From Symbiodinium natans (taxonomy: Eukaryota; Sar; Dinophyceae; Suessiales; Symbiodiniaceae), in NCBI GenBank assembly GCA_905221605.1, contig CAJNDS010000014.1, forward strand, positions 711,420-775,419: DNA of 64,000 bases, given 5' to 3'. Positions 29,471 to 40,195 of this stretch are shown in pieces. A program made the position numbers and the translations under genes. The notes beneath the pieces are model-generated. The model searched no databases. It was given only the letters and a program-made list of their open reading frames with translations, and was not told the DNA's origin. Within the stretch, counting starts at the first letter, position 1, and each line of letters begins with the position of its first letter.

Positions 29471-29980
29471 TTGCCGCTTCTGCTGTTGGCAGCACAAGTG
29501 GGCTTAGACCCTTTCCCCAAAGCAGTCGTGCGTAGAAGCCGGAACACCTGTTCTTCAGAATCCTCTCCTCTGAATTGGACACCTCAAAGCTCCGAAACCG
29601 CTACCCCCCCCCCCCCCCCAACAGAACCAGCAAGCCTCCGCCCATCACGACCATGCGAGCTCCGCCCATCACGACCATGCGAGCTGGCCCCCCGGCTTGC
29701 CAGTGACAGGCATTTCGGCTTGTTCTCTTCTCTCCAAAATTTCCTTTGCCTGGCGATGCCTGGAACCGTGCGCTATACACCGCTATCTCTTCAACCGAAC
29801 ACCTCACAAATCCTCAACCCTCTACCTGAACATCCCCACCCGAAAGCCCCTGAAAGCCGAGCACCCGGTCATACTCAAGGACCTTTTGGTCATCCAGTCT
29901 TTCAAGCATCGCAATTGCTAGGCGGAATGCATGCAGAATATTCAGGGCGCAAATGCTGCTCAAATATCTCTCCCAATTAA
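29471..29980 (+). other. 169-codon open frame, coding uncertain
   Basis: Array-free block. The frame has no ATG at its start, is Pro/Ser/Arg-rich and contains a poly-C run and a tandem 24-bp unit (CCATCACGACCATGCGAGCT core) at 29,638-29,685. No domain recognised; it may be non-coding. Confidence 0.2.
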
Positions 29981-30017
29981 AAAGGATGAAAAAATGCACC
30001 TTCTAAACCCGCAGCTC

Positions 30018-30198
30018 TAAACCCCCAAACCCCAAACCCCAAACCCCAAACCCCAAACCCCAAACCCCAAACCCCAAACCCCAAACCCCAAACCCCAAAC
30101 CCCAAACCCCAACCCCCAAACCCCAAACCCCAAACCCCAAACCCCAAACCCCAAACCCCAAACCCCAAACCCCAAACCCCAAACCCCAAACCCCAAAC
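30018..30198 (-). repeat. homogenised variant array (CCCCAAA)n
   Basis: About 180 bp of very regular CCCCAAA units. The minus-strand frame GLGFGVWGLGFGVWG is a product of this repeat. Confidence 0.96.
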
Positions 30199-30321
30199 CC
30201 TAAACCCTAAGCCTAAACCCTAGACCCTAACCACAAACCCCTATACCCCCAAATCCCAAACCCTAAGCCCTAAACCCTAGCCCTAAACCCCAAACACTAG
30301 CCCTAGACCCTAAACCCTCAG

Positions 30322-30378
30322 GTTTCCTCATCCTGGCCTTGGCCGCCCGCTCTGCCTTCGCCGACTTCCTGGTTACAG
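30322..30378 (+). CDS. short exon encoding a hydrophobic segment
   Basis: Clear boundaries: CCCTCAG|G on the left and TTACAG|GTGCC on the right, 57 nt. It reads FLILALAARSAFADFLVT, which could be a membrane or signal segment. C-strand array upstream and G-strand sequence downstream. Confidence 0.45.
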
Positions 30379-30737
30379 GTGCCTTTGGCTGAGGGTTTAA
30401 AAGGGTTGGTTTAAGGTTTAAGGTTTAGGGTTTTAAGGTTTAGGGTTTAGGGTTTCAAAGGCTGATTGTTTCAAAGGGTTGGAGAGGGTTTAAGGGGTTT
30501 AGGGCTAGGGTTTAGGTTTTAGGGTTTGGGGTTTAAGGTTTAGGGTTTAGGGTTTGGGGTTTGGGGGTTTAGAGGTTAGGGTTTGGGGTGTAGGGTTTAG
30601 GGTCTTGGGTCTAGGGTCTAGGGTACAACCCCTCAAGTAAACCCTAAACCCCAAAACCCAAAACCCAAATCCCTGCACCCTAAACCCTAAACCCTAAACC
30701 CTAAACCCTAAACCCTAAACCCTAAACCCTACACCTT

Positions 30738-30857
30738 GAAAAGGACGGCTGGGTGCCCCGACTCCACACCCCAAGTCCCCACCGGCTAGCCGCCCAAGCC
30801 GAAGGCGCCACTGGCCGCACCGGCCGCGCCCTGTATCTCGCGTTGAAGGAACCGTGT
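30738..30857 (+). CDS. exon of an unrecognised protein
   Basis: Between a C-strand and a G-strand array. It begins EKDGWVPRLHTPSPHR and includes TGRTGRALYLALKE. The DNA at its start resembles that at 27,668-27,700 (KKEGRVPNSRL), perhaps because both are 3' ends of related introns rather than coding. Confidence 0.35.
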
Positions 30858-30970
30858 AGGGTTGGGGTTTAGGGTTTAGGGTTTAGGGTTTAGGGTTTAG
30901 GGTTTAGGGTTTAGGGTTTAGGGTGTAGGGTTTAGGGTTTAGGGTTTGGGGTTTGGGGTTTAGGGTTCAG
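30858..30970 (+). repeat. interstitial array (TTTAGGG)n
   Basis: G-strand units directly after an exon island. 31,000-31,320 beyond it is G/T-rich degenerate sequence with TTTTCA(A/G)GG words and no gene. Confidence 0.93.
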
Positions 30971-31563
30971 GGTGCAGGGTGTGGGGTGTAGGCTTTTTGG
31001 GTTGAACTGGGTTTTGCGGTTTCGGGTTTAGGGTTTTCAAGGGTTTTAGAGGGTTTTCAAGGGTTGTCAGCGGTTTTCAAGTCTTTATCTGGTTTATGGA
31101 GTTTATGAGGTTTATAGGGCTTATAGGGTTTTCAGGCTTCGGTTTTTGAAAGGACTTTTAAGGCTTTTCAGGGTTTCTCAGGACTTCAGGGATTTGGGTT
31201 TTCAGAGCCTTTGGGGCTTTGGGGGCTTTCAGGGTTTTCAAGACTTTTTGACGGTTTTCAGGCTTCTTCGGGTCAAGCGCTTTTCAGAGGTTTAAGGATG
31301 GTTTTTCGGGTTGGGGCTTTAGGGTTTAGGGTTTAGGGTTTAGGGTTTAGGGTTTAGGGTTCAGTGACCAGGCTCAGCAGTCGGAGCCCGTCCGTGCGCT
31401 GGTACGGAATGTGACGAAGGCGAGGGTAGGCAGCCCGAACTTCCCAATCCTGAATTCACCTAAACCCCAAACCCTAAATCCCAAACCCCAAACCCTAAAC
31501 CCTAAACCCTAAACCCTAGACCCTAGACCCTACACCCTAAGCCCTAAACCCTAAACCCCGAAG

Positions 31564-31644
31564 CCGGAGGCGCGCGAGGCACTCGGCTGCCAGAAGTGCG
31601 CCAGGGCCTCAGGGGCGCAGGAGAGGGTGTACCGGAAATCCTAA
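31564..31644 (+). CDS. possible terminal exon with a CxxC
   Basis: Reads PEAREALGCQKCARASGAQE and ends at TAA. It is bounded by C-strand arrays on both sides, so the donor/stop status is unclear. Confidence 0.3.
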   Translation, partial: PEAREALGCQKCARASGAQERVYRKS

Positions 31645-31864
31645 GCCCCAAACCCTAAACCCTAAACCCCTGAACCCAAAACCCTAAACCCCAAACCCGT
31701 AACCCTAAACTCCTGAAGTTCAATTCAAGGTTGCGGGGGGTGGGGGGGAGTGGGGGTTGAGCGAACTCTAAGCCCGCAAACCCTCAAGCCTTCAAACTCT
31801 TGAGTTTAGGGTTTAGGGTTTAGGGTTTAGGCCAAACCCCCCCAACCCCCAAACCCTCAAAACC

Positions 31865-31919
31865 AATGAGGACGCGTCGGAAGGAATATTCGAAGGCGAC
31901 GTCACCAAGGCCCCAGATG
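31865..31919 (+). CDS. short acidic exon
   Basis: Reads NEDASEGIFEGDVTKAPDG, following C-strand units. Not recognised; boundaries uncertain. Confidence 0.35.
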
Positions 31920-32235
31920 GTTGCTTCAGGGCTTTCAGGCTTGGGGGGTTAGGGCTGAAGAGGGTTGAAGGTTGGGTTTCGGGTTTAGAACTTAAGAGGG
32001 TTTCAGGGTTTCAGGGTTTAAGGGTTTAAGAGTTTAAGGGTTTGAGGCGGTTAGAGTTCAGGTGCCTAGGGAGTTCTTGGGTTTTTGGGATTTTGCGGGG
32101 TTCGGGTTTCTGGGAGGGATTAGGTGCAGACCTTTTCGTTGTCCCCCGCGTCTGAAACCCTAAACCCTAGACCCTAAACCCTAAACCCTAAACCCTAAAC
32201 CCTAAACCCTAAGCCCTAAACCCTAAACCCCCCAG

Positions 32236-32293
32236 GCTTCGACGCTGTCTGCCGCCTTCGAGGGTGTGCCGTGGCTTTCGACTTCACAGAAAG
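32236..32293 (+). CDS. exon of an unrecognised protein
   Basis: After CCCCCAG|G and ending at GAAAG|GCCTAAGG, a GC donor. It reads FDAVCRLRGCAVAFDFTE. C-strand array upstream (32,150-32,230) and TTTAGGG array downstream. Confidence 0.45.
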
Positions 32294-32429
32294 GCCTAAG
32301 GCCTCGTGCGGGTCAAGAGTCGACCCTTATTTCTTAGAGTTTGGGCTTAGGGTTTAGGGTTTAGGGTTTAGGGTTTAGGGTTTTGGGTTTAGGGTTTAGG
32401 GCGACTCGGGGGATTCTAAAGGGGTAGAA

Positions 32430-32487
32430 GGAGGGACCCCGAGAAAGGACCCAGAATCTTATCCCCCTATACAACCCATATATAACC
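32430..32487 (+). repeat. dispersed element copy, pair with 40,196
   Basis: Shares GGAGGGACCCC, GAATCTT and the following C-rich and CCC-TATATA parts with 40,196-40,250 in the same order. Confidence 0.65.
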
Positions 32488-32819
32488 CTAAACCCTGAAC
32501 CCCAAACCCCAAACCCCAAACCCTAAACCCTAAACCCTAAACCCTAAAGCTTCTGAGGTCCCTTATAAGGGGCCCTCTGTAGTCCCCTGAAGTTTGTACT
32601 AGTGGCCTTGTTGGTTTCGTAGCCCTAAAGCCCACATGCAGGATGTGGAGCTAGGAATGCTGATGTGTAGGCCCTGAAACCCAAACCTCTCAACCCTAAA
32701 CCCTAAACCCCTAAACCCCTAAACCCTAAGCCCTAAAGTTGGCCCTAAACCCTAAACCCTAAACCCTCAACCCTCAACCCTTAGCCCTAAACCCTAAACC
32801 CCAACCCCAAACCCTATTT

Positions 32820-33340
32820 GGCTCCAAGGTGTCTTGGACGGGCTGATTGGGTTAGTCCATTTTAGTCCAAATAGAAGGTAACAATTCCCATATTGCTCGT
32901 ATAAGGAAGAATCCCCAGATCTCGACCATTATACTCAGGTGACGCATTTGGCCATCGCTGTTGGCGTGTCCTTCGCCAGCAGATACTTTGGAGAGTTGAG
33001 CAGGATAGGGCTCACGGTATTGGATGTGGGGCTTGTGGGATAAGGCTTAGTTCGGATCCTCGTGCGGCGATTGGGTGCAATAGTGGCACGGATAAGTGGT
33101 TAGGCCTTGCGCCTGCGCTATGTTGTGACATGACGCCGAGGTATGGCACAGAAGCTGAAGCAGTCGTCAAGGCGAGGGAGCACTGAATTCCTGAAGCGTG
33201 AACTCTATGCTCTATTCTTGGGAACGTTTAGAGGTTGTAGGGTGCTAGGTTATCAGGATCTTTGGCAGCAGCACTACACGACTTGAGCCTTAAATCCTAC
33301 AACCCTCCTTGAAACCTTTACCGTGTCCCTCATCCTCAAA
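32820..33340. other. unique sequence, no gene seen
   Basis: About 500 bp free of arrays, with no long coding frame; probably intron or intergenic. Confidence 0.45.
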
Positions 33341-33369
33341 CCCTAATTTAAACCCCAAACCCAAAACCC

Positions 33370-33480
33370 AAAAACCGGAAACCCCAAACCCTAAACCCTA
33401 AACCCTAAACCCTAAACCCTAAACCCTAAACCCTAAACCCTAAACCCTAAACCCTAAACCCTAAAACGCTAAACCCTAAA
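33370..33480 (-). repeat. interstitial array (CCCTAAA)n
   Basis: Upstream of the exon island at 33,518. Confidence 0.95.
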
Positions 33481-33517
33481 CCCTAACCCAAACCCTAACC
33501 CCCAAACCCTCAACCCT

Positions 33518-33580
33518 GAGAAGTCCTTGAAGTTCAGCCAGGAGGTGGAGTGGCTGGGGGTGAAGAACCAGGCTGTCTTG
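33518..33580 (+). CDS. exon of an unrecognised protein
   Basis: Reads EKSLKFSQEVEWLGVKNQAV after CCCTGAG, then passes into TTGGGGTTAGGG. Coding in style; family unknown. Confidence 0.45.
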
Positions 33581-34138
33581 GGGTTAGGGTTTGGGGTTCA
33601 GGGTTTAGGGTTTAGGGATTAGGGTTTAGGGTTTGGGGTTTACGGCTTCAGGGATGCTTTAGGGTTTTGAGGTTTGCTTGTGTTTTAAGGGAGCGGGGTG
33701 GCTCGGTGTTTTGGGGGTGTGCCTTCTTGTTTTGGGGGTGCTTGGTTTAAGGGTCTAAGGCCCCGAGGGATGTTAAAGGGGTTGATCTCACTTTTGGGCC
33801 GTTCTTGAGTCCCTAAAACTACAAGGACTCTCCTTTCAAGGGTTTAGGGTTTAGGGTTTAGGGTCTTGGGTTTAGGGTTTAGGGCTAGGGTTTAGGGTTT
33901 CGGGTTTAGGATGCCCCCGCCCCCACCCATCGAGGGGTTCAGGGAGGAGGGTTCAAGGGCCTTCTCAGGGTTTTGGGTTCAGAGCAGGGACTCGATGAAC
34001 TCACAAGCCCTGGAACCCTGAAACCTTGAAACCTTGAAACCTTGAAACCCTAAACCCTAAACCCTAAACCCTAAACCCTAAACCCGAAACCTTACCCCCC
34101 CCCCCCCCATACTCTAAGCCCTTAGACCTTCAAACCGG

Positions 34139-34194
34139 GATGCGGGGAGGTCGAGACGCTGCTGCGCAGCATCTTGGACGCGCAGTTCGCTCAG
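34139..34194 (+). CDS. exon of an unrecognised protein
   Basis: Reads GEVETLLRSILDAQFAQ and ends CTCAG|GTTTTAGGG, with the donor made by the G-strand repeat. It looks like an amphipathic helix. Upstream is a C-strand array and poly-C. Confidence 0.5.
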
Positions 34195-34865
34195 GTTTTA
34201 GGGTCTGGGGTTTTGGGTTTAGGCAGGGGTTCAGATTTTGTGGGCTTAGGGTTCCGGCTTTGCATAGCTTATCTGCCGGATTCGGGGTTAGTGGTACTGC
34301 GCGCGCGCCATTCCTTTGCAGACCATCTCCTTTCACAGCTGCACCCACTAAATGAAGCCAAGCCCTCCCAGAGCACGACTCAAAGCCATCCGAACCAGAA
34401 GCCTCCTCCTCCAACACCAGCATACGCCCTAAAACATGAATTGCACAACGACTTAAAATTCACGACCCTGAGATCCACAACTCTGAAAGCGTCCTGAGCT
34501 CCGGTTGTCAAAGGTCCTGAACTCATGAAGGGTCTAAAGCTCAACAACATCCCGGAGTATGCAGGGTTTTTAGGGTTTCAGGGTTTTAGGATTTTAGGGT
34601 TCAGTGTTTGGGGCAAGGGAGCCAGGGCTTCCGGGCATCGACCCAAAGCCGTTCCTGTGGAGTCCAGGCGGCGTTGCTGGTCGTCGCATCCTCCTCATCT
34701 CCTCGCGGGGGCGCCTAGCGGCCTAGCCCCCGGGTTTAGGGGTTAGGGTTTAGGGTTACGGGTTAAGGGTTTAGGGTTTGCTGTGATAGGGCGTAGGTGC
34801 TGTGAAGGTTAGGTTTCGGCACAAGCTCGAAGAGCAGCTTTGTGGCCCGATTGTGGAGGGAATCT

Positions 34866-34970
34866 AACACTTTTCTCCCACCCCACGCCGTCCGAGGCAG
34901 CAAAGCCACCCAAACCTATTCCTTTTAGGGTTTAGGCCTGACCTCAAGGCAACAGGCCACTCCTAAAACT
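34866..34970 (+). repeat. about 100-bp imperfect duplication, copy 1
   Basis: Shares CCCACCCCACGCCG, CCACCCAAAC and AGGGTTTAGGCCT in order with 35,203-35,300. The two copies are about 335 bp apart. Confidence 0.75.
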
Positions 34971-35084
34971 TATTCAGTTTCATGACGTTCGGGGTTGGGT
35001 CCGAGAGCCAAAGGAATGGTAGGGGCGTCAGGGAGTTTCAGGGCCGCCAAGGGTTGGGTTTGGGGGATGTTTTGGGGGCCAGGG

Positions 35085-35165
35085 GCCCAGGGCAGGGGAG
35101 AGGGCCAGGAGGGCCAGGAGGGCCAGGGGGGCCAGGGGCCAGGGGGCCAGGCGTGGGGCCAGGGA
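35085..35165 (+). repeat. GGGCCAGGA short tandem repeat
   Basis: Imperfect 9-10 bp GGCCAGGAG/GGGGCCAGG units lying between the two copies of the 100-bp duplication. Gly/Pro-rich frames here are artefacts. Confidence 0.85.
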
Positions 35166-35202
35166 GGTACAAGCAAAAGAAGAAGGGCCGAAATTGAGTT
35201 TT

Positions 35203-35300
35203 GTGAACAACTTTATCCCACCCCACGCCGGCTTGGGCGGCAAGACCACCCAAACTTATGCCTCTCAGGGTTTAGGCCTAAACTCAAGTCAACACGGCCT
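35203..35300 (+). repeat. about 100-bp imperfect duplication, copy 2
   Basis: The partner of 34,866-34,970. 35,330-35,460 beyond it is a degenerate CCAGGCT(C/T)AGG repeat. Confidence 0.75.
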
Positions 35301-35670
35301 CATGGAAATTTTGAGTGGGGTTGTTAGATGTCCAGGCTCTAGGTGCAGGCTGCCCAGGCTCAGGCGCAGGCTCGAGGCTCCAGGCTTAGGTGCGCAGGTG
35401 CCAGGCTTAGGTCTAAGCCTGGCGCAGGCTCCAGGTCCAAGCTTAGGGGTCTAGGCTCAAGGTACATTCGAGGCCGAAGCCTATGCGAGACACAAAGAAA
35501 GCCACCTTAACACAGCTCAGGGCTGTCAGGATCAGGGTGTATTTTTCGTACTTAAACCCTAAACCCTAAACCCTAAACCCCAAAGCCCAAACCCTAAGCC
35601 CTACACCCTAAGCCCTAAACCCTAAACCCTAAACCCTAAGCCCTCAACCCAGAGCCCTGAAGCCCTGCAG

Positions 35671-35728
35671 CCCAAGAGGATCGGCACAGCCACGCCGCCA
35701 GAGAGCAACAGCAGCAAGGCAGCCCAAA
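35671..35728 (+). CDS. exon of an unrecognised basic/polar protein
   Basis: After CCTGCAG and before CAAAG|GGTTTAGGG. It reads PKRIGTATPPESNSSKAAQ. C-strand array upstream, G-strand array downstream. Confidence 0.45.
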
Positions 35729-36097
35729 GGGTTTAGGGTTTAGGGTTTAGGGTTTAGGGTTTAGGGTTTGGGGTTTGGGGTTTAGGGTTTAGGGTTGAAA
35801 AAGGGTTTGAAGGGCCGGAGCTGGTTTGGGGTTTCGGGTTTGGGGTTTCGGGTGCAGGGTTTCTGGGGCTTAGGATGTGGGACTCTTTGGTGTTTGGGGC
35901 TTGGGGTTTTAGGGGTTAGAGCTCGCTTTGGGATTCGGGACTAGGGCTTGGAGTCGAGCTAGTTTTGGGTTTAGGGTTTAGGGTTGCAGGTGTGAGTTGC
36001 TCGGAAGTTCATGCGTGCTTATAACCCCAGTCGTAGGTCTGCTTCGAACCTGCTTGGGGGACTTAGAGGGCTCATAAGTACACTTTTCGTTGGGGTT

Positions 36098-36123
36098 ATA
36101 AGTACCCAGGAACCTCCAAGTAG
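36098..36123 (+). repeat. dispersed intron element, 26-bp core
   Basis: Related to 10,580-10,605 (23 of 26 identical). Confidence 0.65.
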
Positions 36124-36247
36124 TGTTGGCTTTAGGTTTTAGAGTTGGGGTTGGTGTTGGACGTTTGGATTTAGGGCCCCATGGGCTTAGTGTACCTAAA
36201 CCCTAAACCCCAAACTCTCAATCCTGAAACCCTGGTGAGTCACTCAG

Positions 36248-36339
36248 GTGCTCTTCTACAAGCTTCTGGCGGAGTCCTACCTGGCGGCCGCCGCAGCGCC
36301 CTTGCGGCAACATCCAGAGATCTTGGAATTTTGTGCAAG
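36248..36339 (+). CDS. exon of an unrecognised helical protein
   Basis: After ACTCAG|G and ending TGCAAG|GCTTGG (GC donor). It reads VLFYKLLAESYLAAAAAPLR and then QHPEILEFCA, strongly helical. Family not recognised. Confidence 0.5.
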
Positions 36340-36769
36340 GCTTGGGGTTTAGGATTAATTTAGGATTTAGGGTTTAGGGTTTGAGCTTTAGGGGCTTGTA
36401 AAGAGAGCAACCCTATATAAAACCCTAAAGCCTGTACCCTGCATCCCGAACCCCTGAGCCCCAGCCGAGGGATCTGTCCATTGAGTCTACTGTTTTCTGG
36501 AGCTGCTTGCATGCGAAGAATACTTTGGCCAATCCAGGATTTGGGCCCCAAACGCTAAACCCCAAACCCTGAACCCCTCAGCACCGAAGCCCTAAACCCT
36601 AAACCTAAACCCTAAACCCTAAACCCTAAACCCTAAACCCTAAACCCTAAACCCCTAAACCCTAAACCCCGGGGTTCGAGCCCCAGTGCCAAGCAAGGTC
36701 TAGAGGGTTGCAGGTTTCTCAAACTGGAGCCCCCAAGCCTAAGCCCACATTTTGAACCCGAGCCTTGAA

Positions 36770-36921
36770 ACCCCCTAAACCCTAAACCCTAAACCCTAAA
36801 CCCTAAACCCGAAACCCTAAACCCTAAACCCTAAACCCTAAACCCTAAACCCTAAACCCTAAACCCTAAACCCTAAACCCTAAACCCTAAACCCTAAACC
36901 CTAAACCCTAAACCCTAAACC
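36770..36921 (-). repeat. interstitial array (CCCTAAA)n
   Basis: Long regular array ending at the exon island at 36,926. Confidence 0.96.
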
Positions 36922-36925
36922 CCCC

Positions 36926-36994
36926 TATGGCCCAAGCTTCTTTCTTTGGGAGCCGGAGGTGCCCTTCAGCATCATCAAGCCGCCCCGGGCTTAG
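36926..36994 (+). CDS. exon of an unrecognised protein
   Basis: Reads YGPSFFLWEPEVPFSIIKPP before CTTAG|GTGGGT. Coding in style; C-strand array upstream and TTTAGGG array downstream. Confidence 0.5.
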   Translation, partial: YGPSFFLWEPEVPFSIIKPPRA

Positions 36995-37604
36995 GTGGGT
37001 AGCTAGGTAGTGTTTAGGGTTTAGGGTTTAGGGTTTAGGGTTTAGGGTTTAGGGTGTATGGTTTCGGGTTTGGGGGGTGCCGGGTTAAGGGTTTTTGGGT
37101 TGCAGGGTTTTGAGTTCAGGTGGCATGTGGGTTTAGGTAGGAAGGAGTTTTCTGAAGCCTCAAAGGTCGGGCCTTGGTTCAGGGCTTTCGGGGTTCCGGG
37201 TTTGGGGTGTATGTGGAGTTTGGGGTCCAGGGCCTAGCCACGGTTCAGGGGGGCTTGGAACTTGGGTTTGAATCCCAATGAAGCCCTAATGCGGGGGGCT
37301 TTTCAGTCCCGAGGGAAGACATAGCTCAAGAGGCTCCGCTCCCGCGATGCTACCGTCCGCAGTTTCTCCGATGTCGGACCCTTCTTGTTTGAAGCAGAGC
37401 AGGGTTTTCGGTTTAGGGTTGAAAGCTTCGAACCCTGAACTCACTCAAATCCTGGTGACCTACCCAAACCTCTAGATCTTACCCAAAGGCTTCTGTACCT
37501 GGGTTGCTCTTGAGGGAGGGAGCATGTTTACTGCATGTCCACGTGTGGGGAAGTCAACTGGAGCTCTTTCGTAGCAACCCAGCTTTGCCCAAACGAACCC
37601 CTTG

Positions 37605-37850
37605 ACCCTAAGCCCCAAACCTGAAACCCGAAACCCGAAACCCTAAACCCCTAAACCCAAAACACTACAGCCGAAACCCCAAACCCGAAACCCCAAACCC
37701 TAAACCCTAAACCCCAAACCCCAAACCCCAAACGCCAAACCCGAAACCCCAATCCCTAAACCCCAAACCCCAAACCCTAAACCCCAAACCCTAAACCCCA
37801 AACCCTAAACCCCAAACCCTAAACCCCAAACCCTAAACCCTAAACCCTAA
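37605..37850 (-). repeat. C-strand array, mixed CCCCAAA, CCCGAAA and CCCTAAA
   Basis: The right half alternates CCCTAAA with CCCCAAA, a 14-bp higher-order unit, before the exon at 37,860. 37,060-37,600 upstream is G/T-rich degenerate and unique sequence with no gene seen. Confidence 0.92.
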
Positions 37851-37859
37851 CGTTCCCAG

Positions 37860-37934
37860 GTGTGGCTTGATTGATGCTGCCGGAGGCAACCGCAGCTTCC
37901 TTCTCGGACATGACGAGCCTTGGGAGGTCTCCAG
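37860..37934 (+). CDS. exon of an unrecognised protein
   Basis: After GTTCCCAG|G. It reads CGLIDAAGGNRSFLLGHDEP followed by WEVS. Good coding appearance, standard flanking array order. Confidence 0.5.
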
Positions 37935-37939
37935 AGTTT

Positions 37940-38250
37940 AGGGCTTAGGGCTTGGGGTTTAGGGTTTAGGGTTGTGGGTTTAGGGGTTTAGGGTTTGGGG
38001 TTTAGGGTTTAGGGTTTGGGGTTTAGGGTTTAGGGTTTAGGGTTTAGGTTTAAGGGTCTCATTGGGTTTGCAGGGTTTAGGGTTTTGGGTTTAGGGTTCA
38101 GGGTTTAGGGCTTAGGGCTTCTTGAGGGGTATGGGTTTGGGGTTTTGGGTTTAGGGTTCAGGGTTCAGGGTTCAGGGTCTGATCCGGTTTGCAGGGATTA
38201 GGGTTTAGGGCTTCTTGGGGGGGGGGGGGGGTTTGGGTTTAGGTTTTCGG
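37940..38250 (+). repeat. interstitial G-strand array with TTTGGGG, TTCAGGG and poly-G
   Basis: TTTAGGG-derived units, increasingly degenerate, including a 14-bp poly-G run. Confidence 0.9.
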
Positions 38251-38568
38251 GTTTTTTCTTGCCTATGAAGAACCCTAGAAGCCTACTTGTCGTAGCCCTT
38301 GGCAGGAATCTGGAGAACCTTAAACCCTAAACCCTAAACCCTAAACCCTAAACCTTCAACCCTAGCAACCCTAAACCCTAAACCCTAAACCCCCTTTGGG
38401 TGTTACAGCTGCTTCCGGGGCTTATTGGGGGAGTACAGGTCCCCTTTCCGGGGACGCTGTGAAGGGTTCCTGTGATCAAAGGTATCTCGGAGGGGACTCC
38501 AATTTCAACCTACCCCATCCTCCATTCTTGGTTTGGCCTTTTGCGGGGTCCTAACGTTTCCATCTCAG

Positions 38569-38866
38569 GATCCCGGATCCTTAGGGAGTTCTTCGAAGAC
38601 TACCTTTGATTCTCAAGGTGACTGGTTGGAGAGCAAGGTGCTCCGCAAGAGCAGTCAGACGACATCGCGCGAAACAGCCGGTCGTGACACTTACATGCGG
38701 TGCTGCGACATCGTGGCGCGAGATACCGCGAAGGAGATCAGGGAGGATACGAGAAGACTTCAGGCCGTGCTCCCTCCTGGTTCAGACGAGCCCCCGTATT
38801 TGATGAAGCACCCAGATCTCCCTGGTTCGGAAGACTTACTGGTGATCCAAGTCAATGTGCTGTGTG
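38569..38866 (+). CDS. large exon of an unrecognised protein
   Basis: Starts at a strong acceptor (TTTCCATCTCAG|GATCCC) and stays open for about 98 codons: polar N-part, then RDTAKEIREDTRRLQAVLPP and YLMKHPDLPGSEDLLVIQVN. Array-free block, so it looks like one uninterrupted exon. The donor is uncertain (GT at about 38,854 or 38,867). I do not recognise the family. Confidence 0.5.
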
Positions 38867-39347
38867 GTCTTTCCCTAAACCCAAAACCCTGAACCCTAAA
38901 CCATTGAAGAGGTAGGGTTACGCGTCTACATGCGTACTCCAGAAACAATATATGCTGCAGGAGTGCGAACTCCCTAAACCCTAAACCCTAAACCCTAAAC
39001 CCTAAACCCTAAGGCCTAAGGCCTAAGCCCTAAGCCCTAAGCCCGAAGGAGTTTAGGGGTGTGCCTGGGATTGCGGGCGTAGGGCGCGCGTCATCTGGGC
39101 TCTTGTTAAGGAACTCAGAATGTATAGGGCCCTTATTATGGGCTCATGCAACTTAATTTAAAGCTCCCGAACAACAGCCCCGTCAAGGGCTGAATGTTCA
39201 GCTTTCAGCAGCAGTTTCTGGTTTCGCCCCTTCATACCGAAACCCTGAACCCGGGTTTGCGTGAGAAAACCACACCTACTTCTGAGGCGCGTTCAGGGTT
39301 TAGGGTTTAGGGCCGAGCCCCCAAACCCTGCCCCAAAACGCCCTAAG

Positions 39348-39440
39348 GACGACAAGTTCAGCGAGTGGATGGCGAGTGGCACCATCATGATCCCCAGCCT
39401 CCTGGCCTGCAGCACCGTGAAAATCCCTGATGGCTTTTAA
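39348..39440 (+). CDS. terminal exon of an unrecognised protein
   Basis: After CCCTAAG|G; 30 codons plus TAA: DDKFSEWMASGTIMIPSLLA then CSTVKIPDGF. Might end the gene containing the exons at 36.2-38.9 kb. Confidence 0.5.
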   Translation, partial: DDKFSEWMASGTIMIPSLLACSTVKIPDGF

Positions 39441-40090
39441 GGGTCAAGGGGTTTACGGGTTCAGGGTTTAGGGTTTGGGGGTCTAGGGTTTAGGAGTTTA
39501 GGGCTTAGGGGCCAGTTTAGGGGTTAGGGTTTGGAAGTTTAGCCTTACATGCAGCTTCTCGAAGTGAACATAGACAGGTTCCTCATTCCTGAACTCCCTA
39601 CCCAAGAGTCCATGAGGGGTACCCTTATCTTGGGAAATGCCCCCGAAGCCCGAAGCCCTCAACCCTGAACGAACTATCCTGGACCCACTAAGGCCGAAGC
39701 TCGCTAAGCCCACAAAAAGAAGACCTGAGCTCAGCTAGGCCACCCATACCTCAACCCTAGACGAAATTCCCTAAAAGCCTCAGCCCTGCATGATGTCCCG
39801 AGGAGACGACGTGGCCGCCGTGGCTGCGGAGGCCTGCATGTGGGGGTAGTTCAGTTTTCGACATGGCGTAAATCCCGAACCCTGAACCGTAGATGTGAGA
39901 CTACCCCTAAACCCTAAACCCTTAACCCTAAACCCTCCTTTTCTTAGCAGAGGAGCCACAAACTCCCGGGTGTGTCAGGGGGGAGACCATCCTCAAGTTT
40001 CGGGCACCTTCATGACCCTAAACCCTAAGCCCTAAACGTTAAACCCTAAACCCTGGCCCTAACCCCTGAGCCCCAAACCCTAAACCCTAA

Positions 40091-40147
40091 GTGGGGCTCA
40101 ACAGCTTCCTTATGTTGCAGTACCTGGCTCTCACAGTCGACGTCTGA
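40091..40147 (+). CDS. short terminal-like exon
   Basis: After CCCTAAG. It reads VGLNSFLMLQYLALTVDV then TGA. If a donor at ACA|GTCGAC is used the stop is not reached. Confidence 0.35.
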   Translation: MGLNSFLMLQYLALTVDV

Positions 40148-40195
40148 TGGTTTAGGGTTTAACGGCCTTTTTTGCGCAAAATTAAGGGGGTCTAC

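Noticed and set aside
29977-30189. Gly-Leu-Gly-Phe-rich minus-strand protein
   Set aside because: Direct translation of the CCCCAAA array. The same applies to frames near 6,220-6,516, 50,438-50,620 and most of 45,851-46,020.
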